Assembly (NCBI GenBank): GCA_016801885.1
Contig: CM028898.1
Coordinates: 9,816,177 to 9,880,176, forward strand
DNA from: Toxotes chatareus
Taxonomy: Eukaryota > Chordata > Actinopteri > Toxotidae
DNA: 64,000 nt
Direction of reading: 5' to 3'
Part shown: piece after piece, positions 47,962 through 59,530 of the stretch
Numbering within the stretch: position 1 is the first letter of the stretch
Layout: every line of letters starts with the position of its first letter
The notes under the pieces: model-generated
Told to the model about the DNA's origin: nothing
What the model saw: the letters and a program-made list of their open reading frames with translations, nothing else
Database searches by the model: none
Translations under genes and position numbers: made by a program

Positions 47962-48077
47962 AGGCAGCAGTCTATTAAGTGTAATGATGTACGGTGAGCT
48001 GTTTAATGCAGCTGAAGACAGGATCAGTCACATCAGAAACCAAGTGTTTCTCATCCGACTTCACAGAGACATCAGAG
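47962..48077 (+). CDS. Tentative coding exon
   Basis: A good acceptor (attctgtccttcag, ending 47,961) and a good donor (cagag|gtgagg at 48,077) bracket 116 bases that are open in the frame starting in phase 2 and ending in phase 1. The peptide includes LLSVMMYGELFNAAEDRI and then SHIRNQVFLIRLHRDIR, with a helix-like charge pattern. I do not recognise it. The exon at 14,601 ends in phase 0, so at least one further exon would have to lie between. An alternative donor (acg|gtgagc, 47,993) and acceptor (ttaatgcag, about 48,013) exist inside it. Chance is a real possibility. Confidence 0.25.
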
Positions 48078-49049
48078 GTGAGGGTCAGTCAAAATGCAGC
48101 ACCAGTGGACTTTGTAGAATGAGGACAAATGGCTTAAACACAGGACTTTGTGTTAAAAGAAAATCTAACTTGTTACCCCAACCAAGAATTGGTTGCAGCT
48201 GAGATTCCTGCGTGTAAGGAATTTGCGGGGGTTCAACACGATCTGAGTGCAAGGTGAAACCATCCACAGAGAAGCTTACACCCTCCTCTCACACTGGATA
48301 AAATAATTTTCATCCAAAAAAAAAAGGAGTAACTGACATCTTTCCACTGCCCGTCTCCGTTGACTGGTGCCCTGTCTGAGCCATGCTACGCCACATCATT
48401 ATCCAGGCCACCTGCTAGTGGGGCGACAGATGGGAGAGGCTTACCTTGTGCACCCCCAACTGACAGCTCGAGTCATGCAAGCAGACGTTTGTCGGTGACA
48501 ACCACAACAAACTCTGCATGACACTTGTACGCTCCAACACATCTCATATGTGGCTCTCTAATGTGCAAACCCATATGGGCCTCCGCTAGTTCAGAGTCAG
48601 TGAGAGAGAAGTTTTTACTGAGAGATGAATGAAATGCAGAGGAGGATCTAGACAGACTGCAGACTGTATGCACAGTACTGCCTTCAGCCAGAACCTCTGC
48701 TGCTGTGTTGACCAAAGCTAAAGTTAGCAGCCTTTAAAGGTTAAATCTGTGAGTTTCCATGCATTGTCACTCAGTCTGATTGTGTATGTTACAAAATGGT
48801 TTTAACATCAGCAGCTCACCATATGTCATATGGGGTTTAAGCCACATAAGATTTGAGGAGTGTAAGTGTGTTTGCAGGGGTGTGCATGTGTCTCTGTGTG
48901 CACACTCTCCTCTCTGCAGACCTGAGCTGTATTGTGCTGGCTGGTTTCCGGGTTGTTAAATCTTTTTGCTCTTTCTCACTATGCTGCACAGTTACTTCTG
49001 TCGTCCTGCTGCCTCCTTTCTGCTTCTATTTGTAAAATTCAAGTTTCCT

Positions 49050-49087
49050 TCAAAAAAAAAAAAAAAAAAAAAAAATCTAAAAATTCA

Positions 49088-49124
<37 letters not shown>
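49050..49124. repeat. Poly-A followed by (CA)n
   Basis: An A-run of about 25 bases, a short spacer, then about 17 CA units. This arrangement often seeds from a retroposed poly-A tail, but no element body was recognised upstream. Confidence 0.9.
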
Positions 49125-49126
<2 letters not shown>

Positions 49127-50329
49127 CCTCCTTCTGCTATGACCATTGTCCACCCTTACACAAACACACAAACTATTTCTCACTGTGTCTCCTTCACTCA
49201 TGTACACAAACAGTCTCACACCAACTTACCAGTCTACACCAAGGGGAAAGCATCATTTCTGATTTGCTAGACATCATTCACTGCACTCTTGCCGTGGGGA
49301 GAGCAGTTTTTGCCTCACGCTGCGTGCTGCTTGATAAATGTGCTGTATATAACACTGCATGCATTCATTTTGAGCATATGTATGTATCAGCCTCTCATGG
49401 GTAATTAGTAATGGATAAGAGTTAGACATTCGATTTTTAAATATTTGATGATGTTCTATCATTGATGTTTCGTTGTTGATGCTTCCTCATAGCAGGACGA
49501 GCAGGACAGAGATGGCATCAAAGACTTATTAGAATTATTTTGCAGCAAGGACGTTTCTCTGGTTTTCTGTCTCTTTGAGTCTGGCTTTCTCACTCTGTCT
49601 CCTTTTTATTACACTGACAGTAGAACTGAATCATACTGGCAGTCAGCACTTTTTTTAATGTGTGTAATTATATCCATGTAGAATTTATGTAAGCAGCCCA
49701 TTCAAATCCATCTGACCCCGTTCAAAACCTTTTTTTTTCCTATTTTTTTTGGTATTATTCCGTCTTTTCAAACATCTGCAAGCAAATCCAGTTGACTGTG
49801 TAGATTTATTAAAATTCAGCTTAGACTGTAATACTACTTGTATAAGCTGCCCAAGATGTTCAGCCTCCCACATCAACACCTTCCTAATGGCCTCAGCTGT
49901 TGGTTTGTTTGTCTGATGTGTTCTCGTTGAAATTCAAAGTCTGATATCTTATCCATGCACTGATTATATGATTACTAAATCTAACGAGCTCATTAATTGC
50001 TCTGAGGCATTTTAATGAAGGTTCTAATTGAAAAGCATCCAGCGCTGATAGAGAGAGAGGAGACCCTAGAGAAGTTTAGTGCCGGATAGAGACAATTCAG
50101 GAGGCCAAAATATTTCATTATTTTCCTGATATTAATTGCTTACTTTTCAATGAATGATGGTGTTTGGTGAATAAAAAGAAAGAAAAAAAAACTTGTCAGA
50201 AATGGAAATGACCAGAGATGGAAATAAATATTTTATCACAAGGAGATTTTGAGGATATCACACAGTTTCTCCTGCATGCAGCTGCATGTCTCAAACCAAC
50301 CTCACAAACTTCAGCCTAATTATCATCTG

Positions 50330-50360
<31 letters not shown>

Positions 50361-51009
50361 ATGTGCATGAGTCTGTAAAAACCATTACCAGTTATTTTTA
50401 TAATAAAGTTCAAAACTTAAATGACTAATCTTTTAAGTTTCCCTTTCCTCCTTCTCATTTTAATTTTTTCTTTTTTTTAATCTGCCACACCTTTCCTTCT
50501 TTCTGTTCTCCCACAGTCTTTGCTGAATGTCAGAGGAAAACATTGGCTTGAGAATTTTTTTTAAATTAACTGAACGCATTCATTCATGTTTTTCTATACT
50601 TCTTATCTACCTCTTCTCTTTGTTTCGTGGCTCCTCGTGTTCACACTTCCCTTTCTTCCTTCTCCTCTTTCTTCCCTCCTTCATAACACTACTTGAACTA
50701 TCCATCCATAATCAAGATTATCATCACAGCTACCACGCCGGTAATGACCTCAACAACAGATGAATGGTAAATCAATAAGCGCTGACCTTGCAGCATAATT
50801 GGACTGGGCCTCTCTCACTCATAGAACAATAACTTCATTATAGAGGGAGACAACCAAAGTAATGGAGGTGTTATTTTATGAAATTATACACATAAAAAAA
50901 GATCCACTTGAGCAAGGCAGTGAGTCGCCAGCAGCTGAGACTGGGCCACTTCCAGCCTGAACGAGAAGCAGAGAATGTACAGAAGAACACGTTTACTCGT
51001 TCTTGTTGT

Positions 51010-51058
51010 GCTCACACTGGCAGTGCTAACATGCTGATGTTTAATAGGTATGGTTTAA
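51010..51058 (+). repeat. Family A repeat fragment
   Basis: The stretch 'gctcacactggcagtgctaa' followed by 'catgctgatgtttaataggt' is the 5' part of family A. It is truncated after about 50 bases. Confidence 0.6.
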
Positions 51059-52664
51059 AAAAAATGTGACTGATCAGCTGACATTGCCATCCACAGAACC
51101 ACCTGGCTAATGCGTAAAAAAAGACAAACACATGTGTGACTTAGAAAGCTACAGCCAGCTCATCAGAAACAGGAAAGGCTGTTTATCCACATATGAGCCA
51201 CAGACTATGAGAAAATGTTCTCACCACTGGATTTATGTTGTAATGCTGTTCTTGAACTTTCAATCATATCACATGATCTTCCTCAGCAAATGTTAAAATA
51301 GATGTTTGTAAATATTCAAACTGTTGTTTTTGAATATTTTAAGGTCGTCTCAATGATGTTGGCTTAAAATCTGAAGCTCAAAGTTAAGTCTTGACTTTGA
51401 AAATGCAGTTAAGAGAACAGTCCATTTAGTAGCTGATTTTCATCATCGTCGTATCACATGATGTTAATTTGTTGATGGAGTTAGCCCAGTAGTCATGGAA
51501 CTGTAGAGGTCTGGGTATTACTGGTAAACTCCAGCTGCAGTTAAAGTCTATGTGACATAATTGAAAACCTGAGAACAGCTTTTTAATGTATTAAGGCTAA
51601 ACTCCCATTCTGTGGTCAAGAATTTCCATCAGCATAGCCACGCAACTGATCAGTAACTACTAGATGAGACGTTTGGAAAATGATCCTCAGTTGTTGTGAA
51701 CCAAGAGAAATTGTTATAATACTGCTGCCATGAAGTGCCAAAAGGCTCTAAAGCCTGCCCAATGACCTGATCTTGTCTTTTTCTTTTCATGTCCATTAAT
51801 CTGTCGGGAGAAAAACAACACACACAAAAAAAAAGATAGAAAAACAAAGAGAGTGAAGGAGAGAGAAAATCAGATGAAGCCAGTAGAGTGGCACCGTTTT
51901 CCAACGATAACGTAATGGGAACATTAGAACACCTGAGCCAAGATAATGAAGTGAACTAATAGAGATAATTGAATTTTGTATCACCCTCAGTTACAATTTC
52001 ACCTTCACTACCTTCATTTACCATCTACCTCAAGGCCGGGGTATGAATTTAATGATTTGTCTGTCTTTCTCAGTTGCTTAATCTCTCTCTCTCCCTCTGG
52101 TATCCTTCCCTCCTTCCTTTGTCCTTCTCTTTCTGTCACCGTCTTGTAATCTCCACCATCTCTCTTCCCCCCCCTTGCCATTTTACATATTTCTCTCTTT
52201 TCTTCTCTTTCTCTTATGCCCCGTTTCCCTGATGCCTTTAAAGACTATAGTCCTGTTCACACATACATACAAACAGATGAAGATACACACGTTTGAATGT
52301 ACATTCTCACACTATGAGATCTTCAAGCACACATGCACACACATACTGATATACTCAGCTTAGGGAGGCACGTGCACACATCACTTGTAACAGTAAATGA
52401 TGGCTGTTAGGGGAATTGGGGGTGTAGCCACTCCATGTCTGACTGGCTGATTGATCTTGTTGTGAATGGGGAGGTTGTGCAGCTTTGTGTGTTTGTGTGT
52501 ACTGGATATAACATTGTTAATCAGCTCTAAATACTGAAGGTTAATGTAGGGTGAGTAGGGTGGGACATACACGTAGTGCACACACTTACATTCTGTAGGC
52601 CTGATTTGTTTCTGAAGTGACAATTAAGGTATTCAGCTATTCAGTGTTACAGAAGGAAGTAGTC

Positions 52665-53330
52665 GTGCACACCGACCCACTCCAGTTTGCATATAAACAA
52701 CATCCAGGGCCTATATCCACCTTGAGAAGTGTTTGAATGGTCTCTGTGGCCTTCAACACAGTGTGACCCCATCTGATGAAACAAAAGCTGCTCCAAATGG
52801 ACGTCAACTCACATCTGATCCTTGGGGCCCTTTCATATCTTGACAGGGAGACGTCAAGTGGTCAGATCAGCTCTACTTGAACTGTCTCCGCTGGAGCCCC
52901 ACGGGGCTCTGTAATCTCACCTTTGCTCTTCACTCTGTACACTCGCGACTGCAGGAGCACAGACCCTCAAATAACCAACATAAAATACACTGATGTCACA
53001 GTTATTGTGGAAATACCTCTAACTCTGAAAGGCAGTTACAAGCTGAGATGGACACATTCTCAGACCTCAGAGGTGTAGGGAGGAATTGCCTTGACCTCAG
53101 TGGCTCCAAGACCAAGGAGCGGATCCCTACATCAGTGGTCAATGTCCAGGCTATAAAGAGACTGGAAGCACACACATACCTCAGTACTACAACTGACTAC
53201 AAACTCACCTTCAGACCTAACATTGAAAAAAGCTTTTTTAAAATTATTAAATTATACAGAAATATTGCACCATCACATTACCTTGCTGACTTTAACCGCT
53301 CTTGTGCACTGACAGTGTGAGTTGAAAATG
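52665..53330 (+). mobile_element. Degenerate LINE reverse transcriptase fragment
   Basis: Plus-strand reading gives, in order: LQFAYK (about 52,685), VAFNTV (about 52,750, for the usual SSAFNTI), GAPRGSVISPLLFTLYTRDC (52,890-52,950, for GAPQG.VLSPLLFTLYT.DC), IKYTDVTVIVE (52,980-53,012), SGSKTKER (53,105-53,125) and YLSTTTDYKLTF (53,178-53,213, for the YLGT.ID.KLSF block). This is the canonical order of fingers, palm and thumb motifs in fish LINE RT. The catalytic motif is YTDV instead of F/YADD, and there are stops and frameshifts, so it is inactive. The CR1/L2/Rex1 group is likely but not certain. Confidence 0.85.
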
Positions 53331-54690
53331 GAAGGGAAAAAAAATCAAAAAGAGTGAAAAGAGTTTGGGTATATTTCACATTGAAATCACTACCTGCTAG
53401 GCTCCTTTAGCAAAGGTCTAGCACTGGAAGGCTGTAGCCCACAGAAAGATTGATGCCATTTAGAAACTAGCTGCTGTTCCACTAGCTTCTGTAACTCCGC
53501 GCAGTCTGTCACTGAGATTATCTTTCATCTGTCTTTCTGATTAAGTGGACCGTGTTCCTTGGTTTGCCATCCATATTCTAAGATAAATGAGTATCTGCTG
53601 TGGCACTTGCTATTAGAAGTTGAAACCTCCTTTAACTTTTAACAAAGTTAAACAAGGATTAATTTTCTGAATGCAACAGCTCTGATGAAAATCACCAGCT
53701 CAGCAGCGTGCATATGTCATTGTAACTGGGTTTCTTCTACATCCCCGATATCTATTTAAAGTAGATTTTCCAACCTTTACCTGTAATCTCTGCACTCTAA
53801 AACATTTACACCGCTGTCCTGTCCTATCCATTATAGCCATATCTTAACAAGCCTAGCCAAACACTTAAATTACATTGCTTATTTTAAACAGTGCTGCCCT
53901 TGTTGAGTAACATTATATTCCAGGGCTAGATTTATAGTAATCTGTGCTATAACAAACATAAATATGATTTTTAATGAGTTTTTTTTTTTTTTTTTTTTTT
54001 TCTTCTGGAGCAGAACCTGGGTTTACGAGTTTCACACTGGCCCACTTTTGAGAGCTCTGATAGCTGTATAAGCGTAGGCACACCTTGCATAGAGTATATA
54101 ATGGACCTCAGTTACATTTTTTACATAATGGAGCACAGAAATAGGGAGGCAGAGAGCTGGAACAGGGAGAGACACTTACACAAAATGAATTAAAACCATG
54201 CAGCTTGCTACTAAAATGCTGGATCAGTGTTTGAACTTGGAAAACGCCACTGTGTCTCATCATTTATTTAACTCATCACGTAAACTAAGACACAAAGACA
54301 GAGACGGGCTGGGGGGGCGTATAAAAGGCAGAGGGCAAGACAAGACTGGAGAATAAAGATAAAAGTGCATTAAAGTACAGCACTGATGAGAGTGAGAGGA
54401 GACGAACAGAGGATGATGTGTGGACCAGGATGTGAGAACAGAGGTACAGTAGATTGACAAAGACAGTGAGATAGAGGTGACTGAGAAGGGATGAGACAGG
54501 TAGAAAGGGAGAAGAGATGGGAAAGGGGAACTGTGAGACACTCATAGACAGAAGCGTGAATTTAGGTTCTTACAAATCTGTACAAGTCAGACAGAACTCT
54601 AAATCAGGGCCTTTTTGACGTTTAATGGGTGAAACATCATTAAAAAGACGAGTGAACATTGCCAGAATCACTGCCACAGTGTTGGGGCAA
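53331..54690. other. Non-coding stretch
   Basis: No gene is seen. A run of 22 T lies at 53,980-54,001. Purine-rich text at 54,290-54,545 produces minus-strand Ser/Pro-rich ORFs of no value. Confidence 0.45.
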
Positions 54691-54694
54691 AAAC

Positions 54695-54832
54695 CTCATT
54701 ATGCCTCCACGCCGGCAACAGCCACAGCTGGAGGCATTATGTTTCCGGGTTATCCGTCTGTACCCTTCTCATGAATGTGATATCTGAGGAACACCTTGAG
54801 GGAATTTCTTAAAATTTGGCACAGGCATTTTA
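54695..54832 (+). repeat. Family E repeat, 5' part
   Basis: The text is 'cacagctggaggcattatgt' and 'ttccgggttatccgtctgta', then 'gatatctgaggaacaccttg' with 'agggaatttcttaaaatttg' and 'gcaca'. This is the opening of a widespread fish repeat. It is cut off just before the LINE fragment at 54,835. Confidence 0.75.
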
Positions 54833-54839
54833 AGATGTC

Positions 54840-55305
54840 CCCTGGCTTCCTGGCATTAGGGGACAGCCTGCGTTGGCGTAGAGTGTCAGTTGTAAAGCCA
54901 TCACCAGTGGCAGGGAGGGAGGAAGGAGGAGGGGAGGAGGACTGTGTGCCCCCTTGACGTTGGGAAACAGCAAGCCCAAGATGTTAGTCTCCCTTGTTTT
55001 GCATTTCACATACTGAGTGAAGTCAGTGAGGGTTTTTGGAGAGGGAGACATGGTTGAAGTCCCCATTGATTCTCATGAAGGCGCCTGGGTGTTGTGTCTG
55101 TAATCCCTCGACAGTAGAATGGATGACATCACATGCGCGTGCAGCCGTCGCCAACGGTGGGATGAAGACATCAATGACAATGGAGTGAGAAAACTCCCGA
55201 GGCAGATAGTAATGGCTCAGTCCCGCAGCCAGCAGCTCAATATCTGGAGTGCAGATGCTCTTCTTCACCGTCACATGACCCAGGTTACTCCATTTTGAGT
55301 TAACA
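54840..55305 (-). mobile_element. LINE APE-type endonuclease fragment
   Basis: The minus strand from 55,274 to 55,023 encodes an 83-residue open stretch. It includes DIELLAAGLSHYYLPREFSH, then VFIPPLATAARACDVIHSTV, and the metal-site motif GDFNH near its end. A frameshift follows and the other frame continues LTDFTQYVKCKTRETNILGL. This is the apurinic endonuclease-like domain of teleost LINE ORF2 (PREF, GDFNHV, FTQYV..PTR). The frame break and truncation show that it is dead. It points opposite to the RT fragment at 52,665-53,330, so the two are probably separate insertions. Confidence 0.85.
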
Positions 55306-58300
55306 AGATCTTGTCCTTACTGCTCTGTTGTCCTCTATTCACTCGCACTAATGTGGGAAAAAGGTGCTTTTTTTCAAAAAAAGAAGTACAACAGAAAAAG
55401 TCTCATTACTTCACTGTCTGCTCACACAATAAACACATGACCTTTGCTGTGTGAGACAGCGCCCACATCTGCCTTTTGGCTCTGTGAAGGTCTCTAAGGT
55501 TTCTTTCTTAAAAGTCAATTCATTTCTTGCTGGGGAAGCTGCCTCCACAAGGAACAGCTTGAAATGCAAATATAGTGCTACCATGCACAACCGCACTTTT
55601 TTACTTTTCTTTTTTGTTACAGATATTTAAACACAGTCTTTGAAACTCTTTGAATACAAGGTTGACACAGGTTAAGAGCTGATGTAATGACTGTCAGTCA
55701 TGTGGTGTATGATACTCCTTCATGTCCTCAGTCACTCTTCACTGTCAACCATCAAATAAAGGTAAATGCCAAAACTTCACCTGATATGGGAAAATTAGGT
55801 TGTTCTGTTATTTGGTTTCTGTCTGAATTACACATTGGAACCTAAGGGATCTGCCCTGGATAGCTAATTACTCCACTGACCTTACCGCTGCAGCGAACTA
55901 CAACAATTAGGTTTAGAGGTTTTCTTACAGTAGAACATTAATCATACACTCACATACACAAAAATACAGCACACGTACAGTAACTACTCTTTCTCCCACA
56001 CACACACATTCCCATGTACAGACTGTCCTCTCAAAGTTATCTGCCCGCCGCTCTCCCTTTATCGCCGACCTCAGCTGTCACATTATCACAGGAATGGAGG
56101 AGAAATTGCATATGTGTGTGTCAGAGAGCAAAAATGGCTCTTTGTCATTATATGTCTAAGGGGGCTCTTTAACTTTTCAACCCATTTTAGGCTGGGATCC
56201 AGCTGAGACTTTTAGGCTGTTATCCCAGCACCCAGGCTGATATTAACCTAGATGATATGGATACTGTCCTTGAAAAAATAAAAAATAATAAATTCAGTGG
56301 ATTGGTATTTTGTCAAGAGTAGTTTGAGTTTCCTACAAGCAACCATATCTTAACCACGGAGGCAGCAGATTAGAAAATGCTATTTGCGATTATTTAAATT
56401 TCTGCATGAGTTGTTTTTGGATGCTCTAACCAACTGTTTCTCTTATGTCAGTAAGGACTTGTTTGCACCATTTGTGTGTGAAATGCTTGACACGGTGCTC
56501 ATCAGGTGATAAATTGCTCCACTCAGTGGATTCAGCTTTCTTGGCTGTGTGCTTAATTAAAAGGTGCTTACCAAAGTTAATCACGGAATTTGCTTTTTAG
56601 GATGAATTTCAAAATTCCTGAACAGAAGCATTTTAATGGCACCACAAAGAACTTTAAAATAATCTGCAGGCAGAGATGTATGTTCTGTATTTATTATTCT
56701 TGTCATGCTCAGTCTGCTGCTATTCCTTTCCCCATTCCCCCTGGATCATGATTGAAATATTTTAACTTGTTTTAAGAAACGTTGTTGGACTCACAATGGA
56801 CAGTAAAAAAAAAAAAAAAACTTCAAAATTGATGCAGCATATCCAGAGGCAACTTCTCTTTTATTCCATGTATGAGCCCATGTTAAAACGTGCATGACCC
56901 ACAATTCAACTTGCAACTAGCCTCAAGCTGAGCAGATGAGATGATGAGCAGCAGGGCTACTGAGGTCTGGTAGAGTCACTTGTTTTCTAAATCCACATGA
57001 CCAGAGTTTTTTCATTTGCAAACTTGTGGTTTTTATCAGATTTTGCATATCCCCTTATCCAGAATACACAGATTTGTTGTCTGAGGTTTACAATTACCTT
57101 TAGGAATGATATACCAGCAAACGACAGCGAGCCATCGTGTATTTTATATATATATATATATATTAGCCATAAAGCTTAGTCTGAGACTTTAGAGTGTGGA
57201 GTTGAGATGAATTTTACCTGTCCGCTAATGCTGCTGCTTTGATTTTCTGCTTATTGTGGGCAGTGCCGGTTGGTTGCATGCAGACTTATCCTGGAATGGG
57301 TCCTTCACAGTAAAAAAAAAAAAAAAAAACTCTGAGAAAAGGATCTCATTTGGCACTTTCCAATCCAATCTGTTCCCAGATTCCCTTCTCCTGATGGACA
57401 CTGTTGTGGCAATGTGGAGGTAGATGAGTCTGTTTTCCAACTGGATTGGCAGCTGCTTACAGTCAGGATTTTCAGTGTGGAGCAACATAATCTGCACAGA
57501 TGCACAGTCCAGACTGTTTGAACTCAGTCTAGTCACTGTGTAAGCAGTCAGCACTGTGATGCTTTTGAGGAAAACCTGCCAGTTTGGAATAGGGCAATAT
57601 CAAACTTCATTATAGCAGTTCAGTTGCTCGAATTGTGCACACAATGTGATAGTTGTTTACACATTTCAGAATTAAGCATTTTGTTCAGAGTAGAAGCTGC
57701 ATGATCCTGGTTTTTCTTTATTTTAGTGACTCTCATATATGTTATGAGGAAACTTATATGGTACAAATAAAGCCGAACTTTAATCCTTTAAGGTAATGAG
57801 AGTTTATGTCATTTAAAAAATGTAAATTTGTAGCTTCCCCTCTTGTATATTAACAAGGTTTGACAACCATAAGCAGAAGTGAGAAATGTAACCTGTACAC
57901 TACGAGATAGAGTGAAGTATTTAACTGACCATGAATGGAGCCATCTGTGACGGGAAGGAGAAGGCAGAGTGAAAGAAAGGAGGGGAAAACTTAATGCATG
58001 TGCGTGAGTGTGTGTTTGTGTGTTTGCTTTTTGACCATAGCCTGAGACTGAAAACAGAGAGAAAGAGCTGAGAATTTGGGAGAATTTGGGGAGTTTTTGC
58101 AGCCATGCTAGCAGCATAGCTTGAGGGATGGTGATTTCTATCAGTCACTTTGGTCCTGACTAAAATATGTCAACAACTATTGGATGGATTCTTAGGAAAT
58201 TTGATACAGATACACACACACTTGCACACACAAGCAGGGAAAGACATCCATAAAGTGAAAGCCACTGCCTCAGATATACACCTGCACACATCATCAATCA

Positions 58301-59020
58301 TACAAACACACAAACTCTGCGTTATACACACTCTTTCTCTCATTCCTACACTCATGCATCATTTCATTGTGTAATCCCTCTCTCTTTCACACACACGTAT
58401 TCTCTGTCTGTTTCTGTTTCCCTGCCCCCATACACACGCATGCACACACACACACACACACTTAGGTGCCACGGTGACTAATGAGAATAAGTGACAGTGC
58501 TGGCAGTAAGTGAGACAGAGAGGAAGTGGAATCGAAGGACACCCAAATTTGTCATTGAGGAAATGAAAGGTTACAGGGTTCAGCACTTACCACTTCCTTT
58601 TGCCTGACCAAATGCTGATGAGTATTTAGAACAGACTTCCAGACAGAGGAGACCAAACTGGAGAGACCCTGCTGTGAATGTGACCTCTGTGTCTTTTATA
58701 TCCATTAATCTTTATCCAGCTTTCTTTCCCAGCCATTTCTCTCTTTCTTAATTCAGGTCCTCCTCTCTTTCTACCTATTTCAATAGCTCTCTCTCTCCAT
58801 CATCTCAATCATTCCCCGTCCTCAACTTCAGCATTCATTTGCTGTCTCTTCACCATCACTCACGCTTTGTTTGTCTCTCTACCATCTCTGTCTCTGCCCC
58901 TGCTCGATTATCATCCTTTCCCCCGTCCATCTGTCTATTTCCTCTACTCATCTACCCCTTTCTTTTTTATCCATGCTCTGAAAATTTCTCTGTCTATCCA
59001 TCTCTCTGTCTCTTTTTCTC
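55306..59020. other. Non-coding stretch
   Basis: No gene is supportable. It includes A-runs at 56,805-56,820 and 57,312-57,330, (TA)n at 57,145-57,164, a family A fragment at 58,100-58,225, (CA)n at 58,447-58,462 and pyrimidine-rich text at 58,680-59,020. Confidence 0.45.
58100..58225 (-). repeat. Family A repeat fragment
   Basis: The text 'gccatgctagcagcatagct' is followed by 'cactttggtcctgactaaaa' and 'tatgtcaacaactattggat' with 'ggattcttaggaaattt', the reverse orientation of family A. Confidence 0.7.
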
Positions 59021-59021
59021 A

Positions 59022-59290
59022 GGTGGCAGAGCAGATTAGTGGTTACTGAGACCATCCCATTACTGTAAGGTTACAGATTCAATCTCAGAAGGCAGACAGC
59101 GTGCACATCAACAGCCACGGGTTCTGTCAAAATGTCCTTGAGCAAGATGCTGAATGTACGGCTGCTCAGTCATTTTAAGAGCTGACTGCCAAAAATGTAA
59201 AAATGTAGCTTTTTCACTATATAATCTACTATTACTGCCCTGGAGGTTATCCTCAACACATTGACGGGACCCTGACTTTCACTCATGGCA
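59022..59290 (+). mobile_element. tRNA-derived SINE
   Basis: An A-box-like stretch (tggcagagcagattagtgg) and a B-box-like stretch (ggttacagattcaatctc) lie about 55 bases apart, the spacing of a pol III promoter in a tRNA-like head. The body 'tgtccttgagcaagatgctg' matches a common fish SINE. It is diverged; the 3' end is placed approximately. Confidence 0.65.
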
Positions 59291-59374
59291 AGTGCTGTTA
59301 TTACACTAAGTCAGTGTTTCTTAAAGTAAGGGTTGGTATACATGGAGTCAAAAATGTCCATCCCAGTTTCTTAT

Positions 59375-59530
59375 AGTCCAAGGTGACATCTTCACATGTC
59401 TTGCTTTCTTCGTTCCACAGCCCGAAACCCAAAGATAATAAGTTTACAACAATATAAAACCGTGGAAAGCAACAAAACGTTACACTGGAGAAGCTGCAGT
59501 CAGGGAATACTGGGTGTTTCTGCAGCTCTG
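59375..59530 (+). repeat. Teleost dispersed repeat, family D
   Basis: The text 'tccaaggtgacatcttcaca' and 'tgtcttgctttcttcg', then 'cccaaagataataagtttac' and 'ggagaagctgcagtcaggga', is the 5' half of the percomorph repeat whose 3' half appears at 39,985-40,090. The 107-codon minus-strand ORF over it is not a gene. Confidence 0.65.

Larger units (their letters stand above)
48078..52660. other. Non-coding stretch
   Basis: No gene is supportable. A relatively CpG-containing patch at 48,300-48,720 is unassigned. A poly-A run (about 49,050-49,074) adjoins (CA)n at 49,090-49,124. A TG/CGTG compound repeat is at 50,327-50,361 and pyrimidine-rich text at 52,080-52,250. AT-rich, homeodomain-core-rich text at 49,920-50,160 looks like a possible enhancer. 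Confidence 0.4.

Noticed and set aside
54260..54545. Two minus-strand Ser/Pro/Leu-rich ORFs of 86-93 codons
   Set aside because: They come from a purine-rich, low-complexity tract on the plus strand.
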